This document shows positions 15,601 through 22,257 of a stretch of DNA of 64,000 bases, in pieces. The first letter of the stretch is position 1; every line of letters starts with the position of its first letter. The notes beneath the pieces are model-generated. The model did no database searches and was not told the origin of the DNA. It worked only from the letters and a program-made list of their open reading frames with translations. This DNA comes from JAILEN01 sp036723975 (GTDB lineage: Bacteria > Bacillota > Clostridia > Lachnospirales > Lachnospiraceae). The position numbers and the translations under genes are program-made. Where the stretch lies: contig DAIMGJ010000002.1 of assembly GCA_036723975.1 (NCBI GenBank), positions 62,001-126,000 on the forward strand. The letters run 5' to 3'.

Positions 15601-16291
15601 AATTACGTGAAGAAAAAACAATATCGCCAGTTAGCAGCGTCAAAACCAGCAAAGTTATTCCTGCCAGCACAAATAGAGGTTGCACTTCTTCCAATTTCCA
15701 ATCTCCAACCCGGTCTATTACATATTGTAAACTTACACTGAATTTCCCTTTCAAGCATCCGAGGAATAATAAAGCACAACCAATCACGCTAATGAAACCA
15801 TGTATAAAACTCTCGCCTTTAAACGATACCAAGCCATAATTAGAGCTCAGTCTCCTGCTTATATATCCAGCCTTAAACGCTCCCTTAGCAGATACTGCCT
15901 GATATAGAAACGATTTATGTAATTCCTTTCTAAAATCCGTTGAAAACTTTTCTTCTTCACACTCATCATTCATGACGTGCCAAAGATTTATAGATATGAT
16001 TCTTTTTTTGTAATAGTTTAATAATCTCCTCAATAACCGAAAGCTTTGAACCCTATCTTTGTTTTTATACAGCTCTATTACACTAGACTTCCCATTTCCA
16101 AAATCCGATTCGATAGCAATGATTTCTGCTCCCGTTTTTATTGCAGCATCTATTGATTGAACATAAGCATCAAAACCTATCGCATCACTATGCTCATCAT
16201 TTATCGGATGGTTTAAAATAGCGATACCCTTTTTTCTATTATTTCTATTCTGCTTATTCTTTGCTTTACTAAAAAATATACTCTTTTCCAT
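12602..16291 (-). CDS. YobI/KAP-like P-loop NTPase (1229 aa)
   Basis: Walker A is ESDFGNGKSS (residues 61-70) and Walker B is HYIFVVEDLDRN around residue 265. Two hydrophobic segments lie between them (about 165-185 and 205-225), the membrane hairpin inserted in KAP-family NTPases. The following IRRYYFIEKNW and FIICIKPEIM match the KAP core. A long alpha-helical repeat region fills the remaining 800 or so residues. Size and order match the YobI-type giant NTPases of Firmicutes. KAP NTPases are thought to organise membrane-associated complexes, and related STAND/KAP proteins act in phage defence; the role here is inferred. The gene is intact, with a weak AAGGG before the ATG. It sits between the ferredoxin-GNAT gene and fic, 111 nt downstream of fic. 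Confidence 0.85.
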   Translation of the reverse strand: MEKSIFFSKAKNKQNRNNRKKGIAILNHPINDEHSDAIGFDAYVQSIDAAIKTGAEIIAIESDFGNGKSSVIELYKNKDRVQSFRLLRRLLNYYKKRIISINLWHVMNDECEEEKFSTDFRKELHKSFLYQAVSAKGAFKAGYISRRLSSNYGLVSFKGESFIHGFISVIGCALLFLGCLKGKFSVSLQYVIDRVGDWKLEEVQPLFVLAGITLLVLTLLTGDIVFSSRNSEGKRQVDENVLIDIFRKEFYRRWLFRHYIFVVEDLDRNNNIDSIESFIREIRRYYFIEKNWLERVLHNKVTFIICIKPEIMLHNNPLENSEGDGEKANRINEGEVASTKGKAIDGEPNEIIENSSTDMTKENFYTKAFDYIVRLPRISIDNREAILCSILNSNKPELIEMGLIEKNEYITIESINGLQWITHGKNVNIREMKNRLNQALIMYNRIRRLELVEEEDVFQKCAVVVYLKSEFEKDFYSLTDGDMQTVLDEYLRNESGFGECLNVSKEFLEQIKILIDRKIIDLNYRCYFYNMPLGSKKYSSDEMKVFNSIVYGETPTDREAYSRLIADINEAVINDAYNKRNQLGLGLPEFIVDNSKTIKVAFEKYLDGFKSLINEHQYDVNNIVAAKDFVKKVLSYHSEKNEREQYVCVVANSVLSSVTDKNVLLEIRKCICELFTEEILCYKEMYMGDNPFISTEEIEIIKRPKTIIELINFDNEVVNYDDDAIQMLHNLICQSDMGYEESIGFYDNLIKKFGIKNMQSILYDWLETYKVFPGIFNEYYEFGLNDGIIKKEEFVRALEYCSTIEESTLRLFSSIEWNKEVSQELAKTLRENGFVLDYLIAEVLRKENYVDYKDENIKNSILENANYLKENLVDCYKAIRAGILKQGIIDKDYDALFDGEIFLSAEELMQIQDYRYAIDLLKRQNSITNIIEDLAVYFSCCRRNSTATYEIICYILTLPKETAYKIFYNLNMDSFSYPLMSKKRRNELNRKLISLFDVEKSIDEKLKFLSFIKDSVVEIEKDICDELNEENEEKYVNYANSLKNVNDVVLNNLLKLSKAYIYSDVINKELYDTKKYYSYVSSKVRGEKRFEIEQDKIDILWKIYVNTFHNADRKLTQRIMRTNTNFVNELILQKEYVNAGEQIINYAYGMQTKELLEYVFDNLIESVITEYLSQTKGFADREAAHFFVQRVVSDSELLLSDSVYANCYEHLIDTGLKSWYTRKRNDFFK

Positions 16292-16402
16292 ATATCTTTG
16301 CGCCCTTTATACACCACATAATTCACAGATGTTAATAATCATGTACGTTGACAAATCCTTCGAAATAGTAGTTGTAAATATTACAGTACACAAATCCTAC
16401 TT

Positions 16403-17464
16403 CTAATTCACAAACACCTCATATATGCGCTGATAGCGGTAGCCCTTTTTCATTACACTACTATCCTTTACCAACACACCCAAATCAACAAGCTGATTTA
16501 TAAGTTTTGACACAACATTTACAGAAACACCTGACGCATCTTGAATTTCTTTTTTAGTAAAAACAATCTGTCTTTTTATCTCCGGCATAATTTTGTATAT
16601 CGAAGATCCTTTTATCGCAGATATTGTCTCCATATCCTCACGATATATTGTTTTTACCCTATCAATCTTATAAATATAATTTGAACACTGGTCTATCACA
16701 CATTGCATGAAGAACTTAATAAACGCCGTAACATTCCCTCTTCTGTACTCCATCAGATTTCTCTGATATGAGGGCTTATACAGTTCCAGTATTTCCGACA
16801 AAAATAGGATAGGGTTAGATTCATCCAAATAAGACATCTGAACGGGGATTAATGCTCTACCAAGACGTCCGTTACCATCCTTGTAAGCATGTATTGTTTC
16901 AAACTGTGCATGAGACAACGCAACATTCACCAGCTGTGGGTCTATAAAAACATTGTTCATATACTCATATAAGTTCTGCAACAACGCATATACCTTCTCT
17001 GGTGCCGGTGGCACAAAAGTAGCACCCTCAATTGTACATCCCGGCGGGCCAATCCAGTTTTGGTTATCCCTAATTCTTCCCGGACTCTTTTCCTCGCCTC
17101 TGACGCTATCCAGCAATATTCTATGCATCTGATTTACGATATCATAGTTTATTCCATCAGAAATCGTTTCGTTCGCGTAATCAATTGCCTTCTTTAGGTT
17201 CTGGATTTCTCTGCTATCATCGTTTTTCTCAAGATACTTTAAATAAAACATCTCATCCTGAGAAATCTGCGTTCCTTCAATTTGTGTAGATTTAAAACTC
17301 TCTGTGATTAGTAGTGAATCCAAGAAATAAGAAGCATCTAGCTCTAGCGTGTTTATCGCTGCCTTATACTCGCCATATTTTGCATTTGCTTCTGCGGTAA
17401 TCTGCAATAACTCCTTATCTATTCCATATTCAATTGGCATATTAAAAGCTTCAAATGGTTTCAT
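16403..17464 (-). CDS. Class II Fic family protein (353 aa)
   Basis: The Fic core motif HAYKDGNGRLGR is at residues 192-203 (consensus HxFxxGNGRxxR), with the catalytic His and all phosphate-binding residues. The N-terminal inhibitory helix carries S59-xxx-E63-G64, so this is a class II, self-inhibited enzyme. The last 80 residues form a winged helix (KKEIQDASGVSVNVVSKLINQL). Fic enzymes usually AMPylate proteins. AAAGGTG lies 5 nt before the ATG. The protein may regulate its own promoter through the 8-bp inverted repeat around its -10 box. Family assignment is firm; the target is unknown. Confidence 0.95.
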   Translation of the reverse strand: MKPFEAFNMPIEYGIDKELLQITAEANAKYGEYKAAINTLELDASYFLDSLLITESFKSTQIEGTQISQDEMFYLKYLEKNDDSREIQNLKKAIDYANETISDGINYDIVNQMHRILLDSVRGEEKSPGRIRDNQNWIGPPGCTIEGATFVPPAPEKVYALLQNLYEYMNNVFIDPQLVNVALSHAQFETIHAYKDGNGRLGRALIPVQMSYLDESNPILFLSEILELYKPSYQRNLMEYRRGNVTAFIKFFMQCVIDQCSNYIYKIDRVKTIYREDMETISAIKGSSIYKIMPEIKRQIVFTKKEIQDASGVSVNVVSKLINQLVDLGVLVKDSSVMKKGYRYQRIYEVFVN

Positions 17465-17485
17465 TTTTCACCTTTTTATATATTT

Positions 17486-17519
17486 TTTCACATTTTTGAG
17501 TATATTATAACATGTGAAA
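17486..17519 (-). promoter_or_regulatory. fic promoter region with flanking inverted repeat
   Basis: TATAAT (minus, 17504-17509) lies between TTTCACAT (17486-17493) and ATGTGAAA (17512-17519), an 8-bp inverted repeat with an 18-nt centre. It is suitable as an operator for a winged-helix protein such as Fic itself. The -35 is not clear. Confidence 0.5.
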
Positions 17520-17524
17520 CGTAA

Positions 17525-17557
17525 AAAATCACTGTTTTTAAATAAAACAGTGATTTT
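17525..17557 (-). terminator. Bidirectional terminator between IS remnants and fic
   Basis: AAAATCACTGTTTT and AAAACAGTGATTTT form a perfect 14-bp stem with a 5-nt loop and T runs on both sides. It isolates fic from the upstream IS66 copy. Confidence 0.85.
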
Positions 17558-17573
17558 CTCTTTCCGGATGTAT

Positions 17574-17616
17574 TCGTCAACCGAAAAAACGGTCAAGGAT
17601 TTTGTCCGCACCCTCT
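17574..17616. mobile_element. Solo IS3-type end
   Basis: GTCCGCACCCTCT (17604-17616) is identical to the end after the transposase relic at 11838-11850. The preceding 24 bp (17574-17597) match 8205-8228 in inverted orientation. It directly abuts the truncated tnpB. Confidence 0.6.
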
Positions 17617-17627
17617 GTGGGTCAGTT

Positions 17628-17945
17628 TTACTTGACATTCAACACCTCCATCAGTTGATGGTATTGTTCTTCAGTAATCGCAATTGCTTCTGCAGTAGTA
17701 CGAGGCCAACTAAAGCGGCCGGTGGTTAATCGCTTGTACAACAGAAGAAAGCCATCACCTTCCCATAGGAGACCTTTGATTCAATCCGTCCGTCGACCAC
17801 AGAATAAGAACAAGGTATTCTTATCGCATGGATATAGGTTGAAGTTGTACTTTATGATGGATGCCAACCCATCGATTCCTCGGCGTAAGTCAGTAAAGCC
17901 GGTGGCAAGGTATATCTTTTTGAAGCCGGTGGCATCTTTAAACAT
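17628..17945 (-). pseudogene. tnpB: IS66 tnpB, nonsense-mutated and truncated
   Basis: Reads as TnpB from the ATG at 17945 (FTDLRRGIDGLA, LFLFCGRRTD), but codon 55 is TGA (17781-17783) where the homologue at 3.9 kb has Arg in RTDRIKG. Downstream blocks (WEGDGFLLLYKRL, FSWPR) are still in frame. The last residues are lost at the junction with an IS3 end. Confidence 0.85.
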
Positions 17946-18285
17946 GAGGCACCGCCTTTAGAATTCGAAGAAGCATCTCATCGGAGATGGATTCCGAGAT
18001 TTCTATGGGAGCAGCCCCGACTTTGATTGTAGCAATGGTTGACTGCGTAACGATTGTTGCCTCAGTTTCAGGTGCGGAGAGCTCTACAAACTTTGGCTCA
18101 TCAACGGTCTGCTGAACTTCAAAGACTGCTTCGCGAATTTTAGCAAACCAGTAGTAGTACGATGGTCTGGACAGGCCATTTAATTCGCAGTATTGAGCAA
18201 CAGTAAGATTGCTCGCTTTGCAGTCACGGATAATGTCCATCCATCGCTGCATTTGATAATTAGTAGTAAGTTCTTTTGCTTTCAT
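17938..18285 (-). CDS. tnpA: IS66 family accessory protein TnpA (115 aa)
   Basis: Full-length homologue of the TnpA at 4150-4485, with TNYQMQRWMDIIRDCK and SRPSYYYWFAKIREA. It overlaps the tnpB pseudogene by 8 nt. The IS66 terminus (18400-18421) lies about 115 bp upstream. tnpC is missing, so the element is defective. Confidence 0.9.
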   Translation of the reverse strand: MKAKELTTNYQMQRWMDIIRDCKASNLTVAQYCELNGLSRPSYYYWFAKIREAVFEVQQTVDEPKFVELSAPETEATIVTQSTIATIKVGAAPIEISESISDEMLLRILKAVPHV

Positions 18286-18399
18286 GATATTTATCCTTTC
18301 TATTCACGGCATTTGGAAAGTTTAGCTAAACTTTCTAAACAGCGAGTATAAAGATTTTAGTTAAATATCATTATTGCAAAAGATCATTATAAAAAGTAG

Positions 18400-18421
18400 G
18401 TACGCACTATGGAGCGTTTAC
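18400..18421 (-). repeat. IS66 terminal repeat, diverged copy
   Basis: A 22-bp near-palindromic terminus differing at a few positions from 4589-4610; it marks the upstream edge of the second IS66 remnant. Confidence 0.75.
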
Positions 18422-18463
18422 TGTAAAACGATAAATCTAACATTTTTCTTCCCTCTAACTACA

Positions 18464-18506
18464 AAAATAAGCACGAAACTGCCTCTCACCAGTCAGTGCT
18501 TATTTT
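18464..18506 (-). terminator. Terminator after the Rieske/rubredoxin genes
   Basis: AAAATAAGCAC and GTGCTTATTTT form an 11-bp stem around a 21-nt loop, with Ts after it on the minus strand. It lies 47 bp downstream of the rubredoxin stop. Confidence 0.8.
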
Positions 18507-18552
18507 ACCATTTTCCGCTATTCTATTTCAACACTCGTCGTAGGAAGATTCA

Positions 18553-19776
18553 TTATTCCACCAACTCAAAATCGCTGGCCGGATGTTTGCAAACCGGACA
18601 AATAAAATCCTCCGGCAACGTCTCACCCACATACTCATATCCGCAAATCTTGCACCGCCATTTATGCATTCCGGCAGGCAATTTTTCCGCATCCGCAGGC
18701 TTTGCTTCCGGCTTTGGTTTGATATGGTTCTGATAATACGTATAGGTTGCTGACGCATCCTCTGACAAAACCACCATTGCCGTCGGCTCTCCGATAAACA
18801 GAGTATGTGAACCCAAATCAACCGTCTGCTTTATAGCGATAGAAAAGTAAGCATTTATTCCTTTTGTGATATACGGAATGCCGTTCTCTGCGATTTCACA
18901 ATCTTTAAACTCCGCAAACTTATCAACATCCCGTCCGGACTGGAAACCGAAATGCTTGAACAGGGAGAAGTCCGCAGTTTCGCTGATAACGGAAACATTG
19001 CACTTCTTTGTTTTTAAAACCATATCATGTGTATAGTTTGCTTTGTTAATCGCAAAGGCAATCTGATTCGGTTCCGAAGCAACCTGCATCGCAGTATTCG
19101 TAATGCAACCGTTTGCTTTCACATCATCCTTTGCGGTCAAAACAAACAGACCGTACGAAAGTTTAAACATCGCTTTGTTGTCCATCATATTGAATTCCTC
19201 CTTTTTCTGAATTTCAGTTCCTACAGTTGTCTGTTGCAACTCCTGTCGTCGCCTGCGGTATTCCATAATCGGCAAATCCGCAGCGACCAGGTTTTCGCCT
19301 ATAGATAAACCGGTCTTTTTCGGCAGTTGCGTCTCCACAATCCGCTTATCCTGTCGCTCAATCATTTTATTTGCTCTGCTGCCCATCTTTGCAATCAATT
19401 TGTCAATTGTGCGAATGCCCGTAATCTTATTGTAAAATCGTAGCGAAATGATGGTATGCTCTTCATCCACCGGAACAAAATACGCCAGAATTTGAATCTT
19501 ATCCGTCACGTGGTTTAGCCAAATATTTGGAAACTTAAAGGAAAGATAGGTGGATTTTATCACGCTTTCCTCGGATGGTTTCGGATGCTGTCCCTCGTCC
19601 AGCTCATTGTTTGCGCTGGTCTGCAAAGTATTTGTATCAAGCCAAACCACCTTCGGGCCGTTCACCAGAGTACGATTCCCGCGTCCGATGGTATTGTAAT
19701 GTACAAAGGGCAGATGAGACACATCCAATTGATTCTCAATCACGCGCGAATACTGAACGCTCCAAACATCATCCAT
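18553..19776 (-). CDS. Rieske oxygenase catalytic part, in frame with flavin reductase-rubredoxin
   Basis: Two units share one frame. The first 190 residues are the catalytic half of a Rieske non-haem iron oxygenase: VIENQLDVSHLPFVHYN holds the Asp-His-His iron ligands in the PaO/VanA-like arrangement. From residue 197 (MMDNKAMFKLSYGLFVL) begins a flavin reductase-like domain, then a rubredoxin domain with CKICG and CPVCK. This second unit has its own AAGGAGG and is a complete Hrb-type protein (about 211 aa, start 19188). The catalytic part directly follows the Rieske domain in the same frame, separated only by a TAG codon. Hrb-type proteins pass electrons to O2- or NO-reducing enzymes in anaerobes. 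Whether a long fusion is made, or only the Hrb part, cannot be told. Confidence 0.8.
   Translation of the reverse strand: MDDVWSVQYSRVIENQLDVSHLPFVHYNTIGRGNRTLVNGPKVVWLDTNTLQTSANNELDEGQHPKPSEESVIKSTYLSFKFPNIWLNHVTDKIQILAYFVPVDEEHTIISLRFYNKITGIRTIDKLIAKMGSRANKMIERQDKRIVETQLPKKTGLSIGENLVAADLPIMEYRRRRQELQQTTVGTEIQKKEEFNMMDNKAMFKLSYGLFVLTAKDDVKANGCITNTAMQVASEPNQIAFAINKANYTHDMVLKTKKCNVSVISETADFSLFKHFGFQSGRDVDKFAEFKDCEIAENGIPYITKGINAYFSIAIKQTVDLGSHTLFIGEPTAMVVLSEDASATYTYYQNHIKPKPEAKPADAEKLPAGMHKWRCKICGYEYVGETLPEDFICPVCKHPASDFELVE
19197..19201 (-). promoter_or_regulatory. Internal ribosome site for the flavin reductase-rubredoxin
   Basis: GGAGG 8 nt before the ATG at 19188, inside the continuous reading frame. 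It shows that the downstream unit is, or was, a separate gene and that the stop of the upstream oxygenase gene has been lost or never existed. Confidence 0.75.
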
Positions 19777-20190
19777 CTAATCGTAAACAAAAGACGAATC
19801 CGTCATCGTTTCAAACACATCCGGTTCCCCAATCGGTGGTTTATCGCCATACCATAGAAATACAATGCCACCGATTTCCTTTACCGGATAATGTTTTAAA
19901 TGGAACCTGCTAAAATCAAGCGTTGACGCCTTTCCCTCCGACGGCACATGCACACAGGAGCCGTCAATTGCATACTCTATTCCATGAAACGGACACTGTA
20001 CATGCCCATTTTTCACACACCCATTTGCAAGCGATGCGCCTCGATGCGCACATAAATCCGTCACACACCCAAGGTGTCCCTTCTCATCACGGAAGAAAAC
20101 CACATTTTCTCCAAAGCGGCGCGTTGCCACCAACCGACCACAAGTCACTTCCTGCGATGCCAGCGCCGCATACCATTGATTTGAAATCAT
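19777..20190 (-). CDS. Rieske [2Fe-2S] domain, N-terminal part of an interrupted oxygenase (137 aa)
   Basis: The Rieske motifs are CAH (in DLCAHRGASL) and CPFH (in VQCPFHGIEY), both complete. Residues 1-137 match the N-terminal half of Rieske-type mono-oxygenases, which normally continue into the catalytic domain. Here TAG at 19777-19779 interrupts and the next codon continues the same protein in frame. This is most simply a nonsense mutation or sequencing error; readthrough is possible. An oxygen-dependent enzyme class is unexpected in a presumed anaerobe. The electron donor may be the adjoining flavin reductase-rubredoxin. Confidence 0.88.
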   Translation of the reverse strand: MISNQWYAALASQEVTCGRLVATRRFGENVVFFRDEKGHLGCVTDLCAHRGASLANGCVKNGHVQCPFHGIEYAIDGSCVHVPSEGKASTLDFSRFHLKHYPVKEIGGIVFLWYGDKPPIGEPDVFETMTDSSFVYD

Positions 20191-20334
20191 AGTGCACCTC
20201 CTTCCACATTCACTACCCCGGATACAGCATTTTTATACATCAAAAAGCCAAGCCACACTTTCATATGACTTGGTCATTATTTTACCACGAGATCGTTTAG
20301 TTTGTCATTAAGCATACACGCTATATCATAATTC

Positions 20335-20450
20335 TCCGTGCATACGAACACGTTGCCATCACTTTTTCTCCACTTCGCTCTGCAGCATGCTGACACTTTT
20401 CTGAATTCCAAAAAACTACAATGTCGTTGTTTTCATATAGTCTATGCATA
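20335..20450 (-). pseudogene. Internally deleted ferredoxin-GNAT copy
   Basis: 20335-20380 resembles the coding end of the gene at 11870-12322 and 20381-20450 its start, including the initial ATG context. The middle two thirds are gone, with the short shared sequence CTCTGC at the joint. Confidence 0.65.
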
Positions 20451-20744
20451 AATCATTACCTGCGACTACAGTCCCTTTTCTCTCCTATATTCATCCGCTA
20501 TATAGTCCGGTCCATTCATCCAGAAATCCGCATCCGCATCAAAAAGCAATTGCATCGTATATTCATATTTTCCACCATTCATTATCGTTTACCTCGTTTC
20601 AACAGCGCACTCTTCACATCCCACATATGAAAGTCTTTCCATTGCTTCCTTTGTACGGATACCATATATAATCCTCACAATGTAACTCCATCGAAATCTT
20701 TTCTATTTAAGATACAAACAAATTAAAATATTTCTAAATTAAAC

Positions 20745-20770
20745 TACGCGCCCGATTTTGGGGGCGCGTA
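20745..20770 (-). terminator. Terminator downstream of the dprA-like gene
   Basis: TACGCGCCC and GGGCGCGTA form a 9-bp GC-rich stem with an 8-nt loop, followed on the minus strand by TAGTTTAATTT. The stem sequence is almost the same as that of the terminator at 27621-27648. Confidence 0.7.
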
Positions 20771-20877
20771 TATAATATTCCATTTTTGATTTTTCTTTCT
20801 CGACGCACATCGCAGTCATGTTTTCTCCGCTTCGCTCTGCCGCCTTCCCCATATCTACAATCAACTATTGCGTATGC

Positions 20878-21576
20878 TTAAAAGAAAGACAATTGCTCAT
20901 AATACTCAAACTTTGTTTCTCTTACATCTGCAAGAAACTGTTCAATACTTAGTTCATCATCAATAGGAATTCCCATGCCTTTTGCAACAATTTCTTCATT
21001 TCCAGAAGCCATACTCATCAACTTTGAATAATAGCAAGCCAATTTCCGGTTTTGCTGTTTAGCATACTTAACTGTATGCATGGTTCCTCCGGAGGATTCC
21101 GTTTCAACAACAATAACTCCACCACTGATACCGCTTTGTATCCGATCTCGCTGCACAAATGTGTATTGGGTCGGTCTTACACCTTCTCTGTACTCACTAA
21201 CCAAACACCCTCCGCTATTCAATATGTCTTGAGCCAAACCTTCATTACTCTTTGGGTAAATATGATCCAGTCCTCCCGGCAAAACCGCAACACATCTTGC
21301 ACCTTCCGCAAGTGCTCCTCTTATCACTTGCGCATCACATCCAAGAGCAAGACCATTAACGACTACAAATCCATTCTTCGCAGCAATTCTCCCGTATTCA
21401 TATGATTTATTAAGTCCATTCTCCGAAACCTTTCTTGATCCTATAATTGCCACGCACGGACTACTATTAATAATGTCTATATTCCCCACATAGTATAATT
21501 CCTCTGGGATTCTTTTAATCCCTTTTAATCGTTTTGGGAAACTCAAATCCGTTTGCAGGCAACGATTTATTTCCAT
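20878..21576 (-). CDS. DprA/Smf-like Rossmann protein (232 aa)
   Basis: The core DprA fold is clear: YYVGNIDII, CVAIIGSRKVSENG, VVNGLALGCDAQVIRGAL, GARCVAVLPGGLDHIYPKSN and SGISGGVIVVETESSGGT. It lacks the N-terminal SAM domain and the C-terminal winged helix of housekeeping DprA (usually 280-380 aa). Canonical DprA loads RecA on incoming ssDNA; shortened DprA/LOG-like proteins in variable islands are candidates for nucleotide-binding or nucleotide-processing roles. It lies 33 nt after the phosphoribosyltransferase gene, in an operon with that gene and the Ntn-like gene. A role other than transformation is inferred from context. Confidence 0.85.
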   Translation of the reverse strand: MEINRCLQTDLSFPKRLKGIKRIPEELYYVGNIDIINSSPCVAIIGSRKVSENGLNKSYEYGRIAAKNGFVVVNGLALGCDAQVIRGALAEGARCVAVLPGGLDHIYPKSNEGLAQDILNSGGCLVSEYREGVRPTQYTFVQRDRIQSGISGGVIVVETESSGGTMHTVKYAKQQNRKLACYYSKLMSMASGNEEIVAKGMGIPIDDELSIEQFLADVRETKFEYYEQLSFF

Positions 21577-21609
21577 CCTCTATCCCTCGTCTTAACACAT
21601 ATCCTAAAA

Positions 21610-22164
21610 CTAAATTGATTGTCCCAAAGCAAGCATCGCTACTCGTCTTGCTCCGTGTTCCATCAGAACTTGTTTGCATGCTTCCAAGGATGCACCGGAT
21701 GTAGTAACATCATCCACAATTAAAACCACATCCCCCGCAATAGACATATCTTGATTAGTACCAATGCTATTTATTTGTACCTTTATATCTCGGCTCCCTC
21801 CATGTGCAAGTTTATCTATTGTTTCTTTTCGTAGCAAAAAATCCACTTTATCTATCCGTCCATTTTCTGCTAAGCGTCTACCTAAATCCGCTATACCAGA
21901 CTGATTGGATTTTCCAGCAAGATGCGAGGGAACAACGCAGATTGTTACATCTTTACAAATTTCTTCGTCTAATTGGCGAAAAAAGAAATCTATTCCCCTT
22001 TCTTTTTTATCCTTAACATCCAATATTTTTCCACTAAACATATCAAACGCTTGATTTACCGTACCATCCGGATTTCTATATCGGTGGTAGAATCCACAAC
22101 GAATCACCTCTCCTTCTAACGACAAAGCTTCCCAGTCCTCATTTTCAAATATCCTTTGTACCAT
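21610..22164 (-). CDS. Phosphoribosyltransferase-fold protein (184 aa)
   Basis: The type I PRTase signature VVLIVDDVTTSGASLEACK binds PRPP, preceded by the ComF-like CVVPSHLAGKSNQSGIADLG region. It lacks the zinc-ribbon N-terminus of ComFC. The ATG at 22164 is chosen because AGGAGG lies 5 nt upstream; the longer in-frame start has no such site. It is the middle gene of the Ntn-PRTase-DprA cluster, with 93 nt (22165-22257) to the upstream gene and 33 nt to the downstream one. It may act on a ribose-phosphate or nucleotide substrate; a competence role is also conceivable given DprA and ComF, but no other competence gene is present. Confidence 0.85.
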   Translation of the reverse strand: MVQRIFENEDWEALSLEGEVIRCGFYHRYRNPDGTVNQAFDMFSGKILDVKDKKERGIDFFFRQLDEEICKDVTICVVPSHLAGKSNQSGIADLGRRLAENGRIDKVDFLLRKETIDKLAHGGSRDIKVQINSIGTNQDMSIAGDVVLIVDDVTTSGASLEACKQVLMEHGARRVAMLALGQSI

Positions 22165-22257
22165 ATCGTCCTCCTTTGTGCGCAAACAGATGTTCTGTAT
22201 CAATTATAACATATACGTTTTATTCTTCAAGTAGTTCTTTATCCACCTCGGCAGCAT

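Larger units (their letters stand above)
20191..20877. other. Gene-poor stretch with relics of the ferredoxin-GNAT gene
   Basis: No convincing gene. 20335-20450 joins the 3' end and the 5' start of the ferredoxin-GNAT gene at a shared CTCTGC, an internal-deletion product. 20798-20855 is another 3' fragment of the same gene. A terminator is at 20745-20770. Confidence 0.65.

Noticed and set aside
17722..17961. Open frame of 79 codons on the plus strand
   Set aside because: It is the antisense of the IS66 tnpB pseudogene, whose TnpB blocks are clear on the minus strand.
20878..22164. Natural competence genes dprA and comFC
   Set aside because: The domains typical of both housekeeping proteins are missing and no other competence gene is near; an accessory role is more likely, though not proven.
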